Below, in pieces: positions 56,574-64,000 of a stretch of 64,000 nucleotides of DNA. The notes under the pieces were generated by a model. It saw nothing but the letters and a program-made list of their open reading frames with translations, searched no databases and was not told the DNA's origin. The DNA comes from Heracleum sosnowskyi (Eukaryota > Streptophyta > Magnoliopsida > Apiales > Apiaceae). Both the position numbers and the translations under genes were made by a program. Position 1 is the first letter of the stretch; each line of letters starts with the position of its first letter. The stretch lies in the NCBI GenBank assembly GCA_030848705.1, contig JAUIZM010000018.1:558001-622000 (forward strand), in the 5' to 3' direction.

Positions 56574-59500
56574 TTATCTTTGTTGCTCAGCAGCTTCAGC
56601 TTCCAATTGCTTCTCTTGTAAATCATCATAAATCTTCTTTTTCCTTATCTCTTCTCTTCTCTTCATGTCTATGATGGCTTCTTGAAGTTCTTCTCTTGCA
56701 ATCAGTTCTTCAATGAGAGGTGAGCCTTTCAAGTCATCAATTGCAGCCTTGAGTGCACTTTCTACATAGGAGTCCAGAAACTCCATCCTTATTTTGTTTT
56801 GGCCTCCTTGTGAGTTTTTGTACTCCACAATGTAAGGATTTTGTTTGACCCTGCACAGCCCTTTCTGCCTTAGCTCTTTAGCCCTCTCCTCCATCTCAGC
56901 CATTTCTTTCTCTCTCTGTATGTTTTTCTCTTCATTCTCTTTCCTCATGTTTTCTTCATAATCAGCATGCATTTTCAAGAACCTGGAAATATCTATCTTC
57001 CAAGTCCTTTCTTCTTTTTCTTCAAAATTCAGTAAGGCATTTATCCTTTCAAGCTCATACTTATAGAAATATTGCCAGCCTCCTTGCTTCATAATCCTTT
57101 CTCTTCCATCAGTGTACTTGATCTCTAGATGATCTAGCTTCACCTTGACTTCAAAGATTCTTTGAGCTCTCAAGAATGCTAGGGCATCTTCATCATAGTC
57201 TTCATCAAGAGGAAGCACTTTGATCCCTACAACATTAGTGATTATCCCATTCTTCTTTGTTATCCTTGTCCTCTTAGCTGCCCTCTTGATCTTCATGTGC
57301 TTCACTTGAGGTAGCTTTGTGGAGCAGGGAGAATTAGTCTTCAGTGCCACATCACTTGGAAGTAGCTTCATTCCCTTCCCCTTCATCCACTGTAACACTC
57401 CACTAGCTGTAACTTTGTGGAAGTGTTTTCTTGATATTCCTTTTGTGGTTTCATCTTTCTTCTGTGGCAATTCAGGTTCAGAAGTCTTAGATAATGATTT
57501 TGGAGGATCATTACTAACAGTACCCACCCTAGACTTAGAGTCTTGTGTTGTGGTTAAAGTACTGCTAGCAATGCCCTTGACTTGCTGAATTCCACTACTT
57601 GTTCTCTTAACTGTTTCCTTTGTCCCCTTAGAATCCCTCTTGTCATCATCAGCACCTTTTTTCTTCTTTGAAGATTTACTCCTGCTACTGTCACTTGGTC
57701 CATCCTTATCACTCCTTGAATTGGATCTCTTTTTGTAGGTTTTCTCCTCATCATCATCCTCACCATCCTTCTTCTTGCTCTTTTCTTTGACAGATTCAGG
57801 AATGACTCCATGAATCAGAAAAGATTGTAGAGTGTGAATCATTTCTTGTTCCTCAGCTGTCCTAACTCCTCTCTTGGCTCTCAGCATTTGTAGCACCTGG
57901 TTGATCTTTGCATTGTTCTTCATTGTCAGGTCTTTGGGAATAACTAGTTGGTCAATATTGCTGGCTTGAGATAGGCTTTGGTAAATTATTTTCCTTGGCT
58001 TGGATATAACCTCAGGCAATCTTTGATTTTGGTTCATCTTCAAGTCATTATAAAGACTTTCATTGTTTGTCCCATGATTTTCAATCAAATCCAGAATGAT
58101 TGACAGCTCAGTAAATCTCAGTTTCTCTAGAGTTTGAAGTTCTAGGTGCCACAAGCAATTGTCCTTGCACACCATGATTATCTCTCTCAGATGAACATCC
58201 TTGATTTTCCTTACTGCAACTATGAAGTACTTGATGCTTTCCTTGAGCTTCTGTCTGTAACTCCTTGCATCTTCTTGAGCATTTCTGTGGATGGCTTTCA
58301 GAAATTCTAGGAAGGCCTCATCATGATAGATGTTTGAATTGGCAACTTCCTGTAGCTTGGCCTCTGTAATAAGTGTGGCTTTGACAGGTTTAGCATTGGG
58401 AGTAGGTTTAGCAGGTTGAGGAATTGAGATGTCTTTAGGCATTGTGGATGGATAGTAGGTGGTTGAGATTGTGCTCTTCTGGCCTTCTGCACTTATGACC
58501 TCTACAGGGGGAAGGATTATTGGTTTGATTGTTTCTTCAGAAATTTTGCCCTTGAGTTTCTGTTGCTTGACAGGTACTCCCCCTTTCTTTTTCAGAATGA
58601 CCTCCTTTTGTTTCTCCCCCTTAGGCTTGGGATCAGACAAGATGGCTTGAGCTTCCCCAGGGATAGGCAGGTTCATTTGTCTCATCATAGAGGTCAGCAT
58701 TTGTTGTTGCACCAGCAGGATATTGGAGGTGTTGTTGCCTTGGTCATCCAGCTTGTCATTGAGCTGGTTTAGAGATTGAGCAAGTATCCTGTTTTCATCT
58801 TTCAGAGAGGCCACTTCTCTTTCTAGACCATCTACCTTGGAGAATAGCTGTTGAGACTTGAAAGAATTGAGAGATTGATCCTTGATCTTGGCAAAGTCAA
58901 ATTTGGAGATGTTTGACATAGGAACCTCATCCACCAATTTGTCCCCATATTGATTTTTCCAAATAACATTGAGCATTGCATTGGAGTTGATGTTGGCCTT
59001 GACCTGATTCTCCAAAGTTGTAGCCAGTTTCTTGATGTTGTCTGTGACCATGGCTAGAGAGATGTCCATCATGTTGACATTGGAATTGGTTTTCTGGATT
59101 TCTTTGAGGATGCCATCCACCTTGGGAAAATCAGAGAGATATGATTTTCTTAACTTAGTGAGGGATCTTTCTGTCTCCTCCTGGATTGAATAAATCTCTG
59201 ATTGAAGCCCTTTCCCAAGATAGTGCAGAGCCTTCAATTGATTCTTGTAGACATCATTGACAGCATCATAAACTACAGCAGGAGAGAGATCTTTTGCATT
59301 GGAGCCTAGAGAGGTGAGGTAATTTTCTCTCAGAAAAGCTAGGGCATCCTTGAGTTTGATAGACCTCTTAGCATCCAACCAGGCATCCACATTTCCCTCT
59401 GGTTCAGCTGCATCCACTATTTTCTCCTGCTGAGCTGCAACATCCTCCTTGTGGCAAAGAAGAATAGCCTCATAATCAGCATTTGGCAAGTTTGAGGTGA

Positions 59501-61436
59501 GGAGGTGTTGAGCTATTTTTGAGAACTCATCAATCTGTGCCACATGTAGATCTTGAATGGCTTCTTCTGTCATTTTAGAAGGCACAGTTGATGATCCTGA
59601 AGGCCTGTCATGTTGCACAGGCTTCAGCCATTCTGACAGAGTGGCCTGAGCCAAGTGAGAGCTAGTGCTAGGCACTTCAAGGGATGAAAGATTGTGAGTC
59701 TCCTCCAGCCTTGGAATGGCTGCAGAGTCTGATGTTGTCTCCATTGAAATGGGATGTGTTACAACATCAGCCCTATTTGTCTGTGAAGACAGTTCCACAT
59801 CCCTAAGGATGGGAGAATTAGGCATAGAGTCTCCAGTGAAAACTGGTGAATCCTCCATGTTTGTGTTGGTGTCATTAGGATATGCCCCAGCATGCATTCC
59901 CTGACCAACTTGATGTGGTTCCTGGGTGGTGAGCACAGTGTCATGCACCATGTCACTTGAGTTTGGCTCAATCACAGTGTTGGAATGTGATTGATCAATT
60001 TCAGAAAAGTCATGTGAATGACTAATCTGTTGAGAAGAAATGTTAGATGTAGATTCTAGAAGAGAAGTGTGGTGTAGATTGAATTTTGGCAACTCCCCCT
60101 GAGAAATAGGAGGAGTTTCAAGTGTGATGTGCTCTCCACTCAATGTGTCAATATCCTTATTTCTCCTAGGATCAAGAGTGAGTACTTGATCCTGTGCAGA
60201 CTCAGTACAAGTTGTAGTGGGGAGACTACTCTTTTCCATGCCAATAACCTGTTGGGAGGCCATTGACAGTAATAGGTGTACCCCTTTTTCCACATCTGAA
60301 TCCTGTTGGGAGGATCCAGTGGTAGGCTTGGATTTGGATTTCTTACTGTGTCTGGTGAGAGGTGACTCAGGAGTCTCACTTTCTATCTCTACACTTTCTT
60401 GAATCACTTTAAGGGGTCTCTTCTTAGTCTTCTTTTTAGTAGCATCAGTCTTTTGGGAGACTGATGCACTTGGCTCCCTAATTTCTACAGTTGTGTTTGC
60501 AGTGGGGTTGCTGGATGGGATAGGAAGGCTAGGGTTAGACTGTGCAGCTCCTTTAGTCTTAGCCTCCCCTGTCCAGGAAAGTTCATGGTATATGGGCTTA
60601 TCAAGTGGATAAGACTCAAATGTGTCCTGCATATGCTTGGTCACACTTAGAATCACATCCACTTGATTCCTTGTGTCCAATGAACCAAATAGAATTTTGG
60701 ACATGGACTTGGAATAAGTCATTTTAGTTTTATCTATACCCTCCAATTCATGGATATTTGCATCAAGATAGTTGAAAATAACTTGAAGGAAACGGGGGTA
60801 AAAGATTTCATTACCTCTACCACGAACTGTTCTCCCTAACCTCTGAGCCAATTCCTTGAAGATGATTGCTCCAACATTTATCTCCTGATTGTAGGCAAGG
60901 GAGTAGGCCAGCTTAACAGCAATGTGACTTATTTGGTCCCATCCTGTCTTCCTGCATAAGAACACCTTTTGGAGTGTATAAAAAACAAACGACCACTCCC
61001 TCCTGAAATGCTTCTTGTTCAACTTAGCCATGTCAACCTTATCTGCATACTGGATTAGGTCCATGAAAGCAACCATTTCATCATCTTTAGCTTCAGCAGC
61101 ATGACCCTCAACCTTGAATCCCAGGGCTTCATTAATCTCTTTTTCGCCAAACTGGAAGTGCTTGCCCCCAATTGTGCAATTCACTTCCTGAAATGAGGTT
61201 CCATCTTCCCTCGCCATTGTTGCAACCAAAGCTGTTCTCCAGAACCCTTCCAGTACATCGACATACAGAGTGGGGTTCAGGGTCAAGGCTTGGCGGAGGT
61301 ATGAGGTGTTTAAGAACCGTACAAAGCATTTGTACCTGGGATTTGCCTCCGCCTCTGAGGGAATTGAGAGTTGATTTGTTTCTTTGGGAATGGTTAAAGG
61401 AATTGAGGATGATACTGTTTGAGAATTGGGTGCCAT
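56574..61436 (-). CDS. Copia E accessory ORF (aORF), intact, 1620 aa
   Basis: It is open from the ATG at 61436 to the stop at 56574. Residues about 30-230 form the globular region shared with A, B and D (CFVRFLNTSYLRQAL, REWSFVFYTLQKVFL, FYPRFLQVIFNYLD). A Ser/Thr/Pro-rich stretch follows with basic NLS-like patches (KKKTKKRPLK near 335, RHSKKSKSK near 362). Residues about 760-920 are coiled-coil-like (VDGLEREVASLKDENRILA). Another Lys/Ser-rich patch (KSKKKDGEDDDEEKTYKKR) lies near 1215, and the last ~140 residues are very charged helix ending EAEAAEQQR. I see no membrane segment, protease or polymerase motif. The function is unknown. It is the only unbroken aORF in the window and so the best one to study. 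Confidence 0.88.
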   Translation of the reverse strand: MAPNSQTVSSSIPLTIPKETNQLSIPSEAEANPRYKCFVRFLNTSYLRQALTLNPTLYVDVLEGFWRTALVATMAREDGTSFQEVNCTIGGKHFQFGEKEINEALGFKVEGHAAEAKDDEMVAFMDLIQYADKVDMAKLNKKHFRREWSFVFYTLQKVFLCRKTGWDQISHIAVKLAYSLAYNQEINVGAIIFKELAQRLGRTVRGRGNEIFYPRFLQVIFNYLDANIHELEGIDKTKMTYSKSMSKILFGSLDTRNQVDVILSVTKHMQDTFESYPLDKPIYHELSWTGEAKTKGAAQSNPSLPIPSSNPTANTTVEIREPSASVSQKTDATKKKTKKRPLKVIQESVEIESETPESPLTRHSKKSKSKPTTGSSQQDSDVEKGVHLLLSMASQQVIGMEKSSLPTTTCTESAQDQVLTLDPRRNKDIDTLSGEHITLETPPISQGELPKFNLHHTSLLESTSNISSQQISHSHDFSEIDQSHSNTVIEPNSSDMVHDTVLTTQEPHQVGQGMHAGAYPNDTNTNMEDSPVFTGDSMPNSPILRDVELSSQTNRADVVTHPISMETTSDSAAIPRLEETHNLSSLEVPSTSSHLAQATLSEWLKPVQHDRPSGSSTVPSKMTEEAIQDLHVAQIDEFSKIAQHLLTSNLPNADYEAILLCHKEDVAAQQEKIVDAAEPEGNVDAWLDAKRSIKLKDALAFLRENYLTSLGSNAKDLSPAVVYDAVNDVYKNQLKALHYLGKGLQSEIYSIQEETERSLTKLRKSYLSDFPKVDGILKEIQKTNSNVNMMDISLAMVTDNIKKLATTLENQVKANINSNAMLNVIWKNQYGDKLVDEVPMSNISKFDFAKIKDQSLNSFKSQQLFSKVDGLEREVASLKDENRILAQSLNQLNDKLDDQGNNTSNILLVQQQMLTSMMRQMNLPIPGEAQAILSDPKPKGEKQKEVILKKKGGVPVKQQKLKGKISEETIKPIILPPVEVISAEGQKSTISTTYYPSTMPKDISIPQPAKPTPNAKPVKATLITEAKLQEVANSNIYHDEAFLEFLKAIHRNAQEDARSYRQKLKESIKYFIVAVRKIKDVHLREIIMVCKDNCLWHLELQTLEKLRFTELSIILDLIENHGTNNESLYNDLKMNQNQRLPEVISKPRKIIYQSLSQASNIDQLVIPKDLTMKNNAKINQVLQMLRAKRGVRTAEEQEMIHTLQSFLIHGVIPESVKEKSKKKDGEDDDEEKTYKKRSNSRSDKDGPSDSSRSKSSKKKKGADDDKRDSKGTKETVKRTSSGIQQVKGIASSTLTTTQDSKSRVGTVSNDPPKSLSKTSEPELPQKKDETTKGISRKHFHKVTASGVLQWMKGKGMKLLPSDVALKTNSPCSTKLPQVKHMKIKRAAKRTRITKKNGIITNVVGIKVLPLDEDYDEDALAFLRAQRIFEVKVKLDHLEIKYTDGRERIMKQGGWQYFYKYELERINALLNFEEKEERTWKIDISRFLKMHADYEENMRKENEEKNIQREKEMAEMEERAKELRQKGLCRVKQNPYIVEYKNSQGGQNKIRMEFLDSYVESALKAAIDDLKGSPLIEELIAREELQEAIIDMKRREEIRKKKIYDDLQEKQLEAEAAEQQR

Positions 61437-62150
61437 TTCAAAAGAGAGAGTGAAGAAGAGAGTAGAGAGTTTGTGTTTAGGTTTGAGAGTTTGAGAGCAA
61501 TAGACAAGATGAAAAGTTGTGAACGATTAGAAAAAGGTATTTATATGATAGAGACACTGCGATATGGAGTTATGAATTTGTACAGTCTATTTGTATGTCG
61601 CAAAGTCAAAAATGGCCTGTACCGCAAAGTCTTGCAAAGTATATCGCATAGTCTCAAAAATGAACTATGTCGCAAAGTCCTCAAGGTGAAAAGATCGGGG
61701 AGACTTTGCGATATAGTAGAAATACCCTGTCTAAAACTCTCTTTTAGGAATTTTAAGTAATTTGTCAGACTTTTATCAAATTTTGAAATAAAATTAATTT
61801 AAATCAAAATTCTGTCAAATGTGGAGACTTGTCGATATAGTTATTCTAAGTCGCGAAGTCATGAAATGAGCTATGTCGCAAACTCATGAAATGAACTATG
61901 TCGCGAAGTCTCACATTCTCAACAGTTTGCGATATAAGTCTGTTTGATTTGAACTGTGTCGTGAACTCTGAAAATCATCTATATCGAGATGTCTCAAAAG
62001 CTCACAACTCCACCACCAAATATGATTTTGAAAAATATGCAGTAAAATACTGAAATATTTATAAATCATATCTCAGCTAATTTTCACTCCACATGAATAG
62101 AGCATTTAAATACAGTGAAAATTTACTGCTGCAACAATTAACTAGCATAC
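61437..62150 (-). promoter_or_regulatory. Leader of the E aORF: tatgtcgc array and TATA box
   Basis: No gene is present. About fourteen units of tatgtcgcaaagtc (variants tatatcgcatagtc, tgtgtcgtgaactc, tttgcgatatag) lie between about 61557 and 61990. A clear TATA box on the minus strand (catataaatacc) is at 61537-61548, about 100 bases before the ATG at 61436. The arrangement (array, TATA, short leader, ATG) matches a promoter. The LTR of E carries the same unit. Confidence 0.62.
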
Positions 62151-64000
62151 TTACTTAGAGCAACTAAATGAAGGATTGAGCATTCCAATTTCACTCACAA
62201 GTCTGTTGAAGACTGCTTCATTCAGAGGTTTAGTAAATATGTCAGCTAATTGTTTCTCAGTTGGAACATAAGAGACTTCTATGGTACCATTTGCAGCATG
62301 TTCCCTAATGAAATGGTACCTGATCTCAATGTGCTTTGTAGTAGAATGATTAACAGGATTGGCAACTATGGATATTGCACTAGTATTATCACACATTAGA
62401 GGAATGTGTTCTAACACTAGTCCATAATCCATGAGTTGATTTCTAATCCAAAGCAATTGAGCACAGCAACTTCCAACAGCAATATATTCAGCCTCAGCTG
62501 TGGATGTTGCTGTGGACTGTTGTTTCTTACTAAACCAGGACACTAACCTTTGACCTAAGAATTGACAGCTTCCAGAGGTGCTCTTCCTGTCAATTCTGCA
62601 TCCAGCATAATCAGAATCTGTGTAACCAACCAGGTTGAACCCAGTGCCCTTTGGATACCATAGCCCAAGATTAGGAGTCCATTTCAGATACCTGAAGATT
62701 CTTTTGATAGCCATCATGTGAGATTCCTTGGGATCAGACTGGAATCTTGCACAAAGACATGTGGCAAACATGATATCAGGCCTGCTAGCTGTGAGATAGA
62801 GTAGTGATCCAACCATGCCTCTGTAAACCTTGATGTCTACTCTTTTGCCTTTCTTGTCTTCATCAAGCTTGATAGCAGTGGACATAGGAGTTTTTGCAGG
62901 GGATGAATCTTCTGAACCATATTTCTTTAAAAGATCTTTGACATACTTTGATTGGTTTATAAAGATGCCATCCTCCTTTTGATGTACTTGCAAACCTAGA
63001 AAGTAGGTTAACTCTCCCATCATACTCATCTCATATTTGCTTTGCATCAATTTAGAGAACCTTTCACATAGTTTTTCATTTGAAGAGCCAAAGATGATAT
63101 CATCCACATAGATTTGAACAAGAATGATATCATTTCCATGCTTCTTGAAGAATAGGGTTTTGTCAATTGTACCCATGGTAAATTGATGCTCAAGAAGGAA
63201 TTGAGATAGAGTTTCATACCAGGCTCTAGGTGCCTGTTTGAGTCCATAGAGTGCCTTGAGCAGTCTATACACAAAGTTTGGGAAGTCTTCATTTTCAAAG
63301 CCAGGTGGTTGAGACACATAAACTTCTTCAGCAAGATCACCATTGAGAACTGCACTTTTCACATCCATTTGATACACCTTGAAATCTGAGTGAGCTGCAA
63401 AAGCCAAGAAGATTCTGATGGCTTCCAGTCTAGCTACAGGTGCAAATGTCTCATCATAGTCAATGCCTTCTTGCTGACAGTATCCTTTGGCAACCAGCCT
63501 TGCTTTGTTTCTAATTACCACTCCTTCTTCATCCATTTTGTTTATGAACACCCATTTGGTGTCAATAACATTCTTTCCTTTTGGATGTGGCACTAGTTCC
63601 CATACTTTGTTTTTCTCAAATTGATTCAATTCTTCTTGCATGGCAACAATCCAATCAGAATTCTTCAAAGCTTCTTCAATTAATTTAGGTTCCTCTTGTG
63701 ACAGAAAGCAGCTATACAGACATGTATTTAATGTTGCCCTTCTTGTTCTAACCCCCTCACTAGGATCTCCAATGATTTGATCCCTAGTGTGGGCTCTGTC
63801 CCATTTCCTTGTGTGCCCCTGTTCATTTCCTTGATCTGTTCCAAGCTCATTTTGGTTGACAGTTGCATTCACTTCTTCTCCCCCTGTGTTTGTGAACCCT
63901 TGCACAGGTGTTTGAAGAAGATTGTCAACTTCAAGAATTTCATTTTCTAGAACAGTTTGAACAGGTGGTTCATCTTCACTTTCAGAATCCTCAAGATAAC
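62151..64000 (-). CDS. Copia E pol: linker, RT and RNase H (5' end beyond window)
   Basis: The minus-strand frame is open from the window end to the stop at 62151; there is no real start at 63905 because the frame continues upstream. The first ~80 residues are the acidic linker after integrase. RT follows with YQMDVKSAVLNGDLAEEVYV, LYGLKQAPRAWYE, YVDDIIFGSSNE and TASRPDIMFA, then RNase H with DRKSTSGSCQFLGQ, STAEAEYIAVGSCC and CDNTSAISI, ending SFSCSK. One context is unusual: KSAVLNG, where B and D have KSAFLNG. It appears functional. Confidence 0.93.
   Translation of the reverse strand, partial: YLEDSESEDEPPVQTVLENEILEVDNLLQTPVQGFTNTGGEEVNATVNQNELGTDQGNEQGHTRKWDRAHTRDQIIGDPSEGVRTRRATLNTCLYSCFLSQEEPKLIEEALKNSDWIVAMQEELNQFEKNKVWELVPHPKGKNVIDTKWVFINKMDEEGVVIRNKARLVAKGYCQQEGIDYDETFAPVARLEAIRIFLAFAAHSDFKVYQMDVKSAVLNGDLAEEVYVSQPPGFENEDFPNFVYRLLKALYGLKQAPRAWYETLSQFLLEHQFTMGTIDKTLFFKKHGNDIILVQIYVDDIIFGSSNEKLCERFSKLMQSKYEMSMMGELTYFLGLQVHQKEDGIFINQSKYVKDLLKKYGSEDSSPAKTPMSTAIKLDEDKKGKRVDIKVYRGMVGSLLYLTASRPDIMFATCLCARFQSDPKESHMMAIKRIFRYLKWTPNLGLWYPKGTGFNLVGYTDSDYAGCRIDRKSTSGSCQFLGQRLVSWFSKKQQSTATSTAEAEYIAVGSCCAQLLWIRNQLMDYGLVLEHIPLMCDNTSAISIVANPVNHSTTKHIEIRYHFIREHAANGTIEVSYVPTEKQLADIFTKPLNEAVFNRLVSEIGMLNPSFSCSK

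Larger units (their letters stand above)
55167..64000 (-). mobile_element. Ty1/copia Sirevirus-like element E, 3' part, apparently intact
   Basis: Visible on the minus strand: the integrase/RT linker, RT, RNase H, leader with motif array, a 1620-residue aORF, polypurine tract and 3' LTR. No stop or frameshift is seen in either frame. The 5' half lies beyond the window end. Confidence 0.92.

Noticed and set aside
56574..61436. Cellular gene for the 1620-residue protein
   Set aside because: It lies between RNase H and the polypurine tract of copia E, on the same strand, and matches the aORFs of three other elements.

Overview
This is nuclear DNA from a higher plant, almost certainly a eudicot. 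The evidence is Athila-type Ty3/gypsy elements with a tRNA-Asp primer site, Sirevirus-like Ty1/copia elements with a long extra ORF after RNase H, Tekay-like chromovirus LTRs, and plant-type gene remnants (CHY-zinc-finger/RING E3 ligase, F-box/LRR, KAS III). I cannot name the species. Nearly the whole window is nested mobile DNA, and no intact cellular gene is visible.

Layout. (1) 1-19010 is a left-hand nest: the 3' half of an Athila-like element (1-4677) sits inside the RT gene of copia A (4678-11413), which sits inside the integrase of copia B (11414 to about 19010). (2) 19011-27749 is the only relatively gene-like stretch. It holds two diverged copies of a ~550-bp segment, one followed at its end by a hAT MITE with an 8-bp target duplication; a multi-exon RCHY1-like E3 ligase copy with frameshifted last exons; an F-box/LRR remnant; and the left end of a CACTA transposon with captured KAS III exons. 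(3) 27750-64000 is a right-hand nest. Copia F (LTR 27750-28467) was hit in its primer site by a Tekay-like element with ~2-kb LTRs and only 182 bp between them (element T). One LTR of T was hit by a young non-autonomous Athila-like element (gypsy 2, 29360-53006). Gypsy 2 was hit by copia D (33665-50511, minus strand), and D carries a 3.4-kb solo LTR in its protease gene. The second LTR of T was hit by copia E (55167 to beyond the window end, minus strand), whose visible genes are intact.

Main point of interest. Copia A, B, D and E share one plan: gag, pol, then a 1100-1600-residue accessory ORF (aORF) just before the polypurine tract. Each has its own short, mostly palindromic or inverted motif repeated many times in two places: in the LTR and in the gap between RNase H and the aORF. 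The motifs are tcaggat/atcctga in A, ggtatgacc/ggtcatacc in B, ggtagtactacc-like in D and gact-tgcgacata-like in E. A TATA-like box follows the array in the aORF leader of all four and in the LTRs of A, D and E (the B LTR is cut before that point). This suggests a second, internal promoter for the aORF with the same cis-code as the LTR promoter. The aORF proteins have a conserved N-terminal globular region, NLS-like basic patches, low-complexity stretches and (in B, D and E) coiled coils, and no visible signal peptide or membrane anchor. A nuclear factor that recognises its own family's motif is a testable idea, but it is inference.
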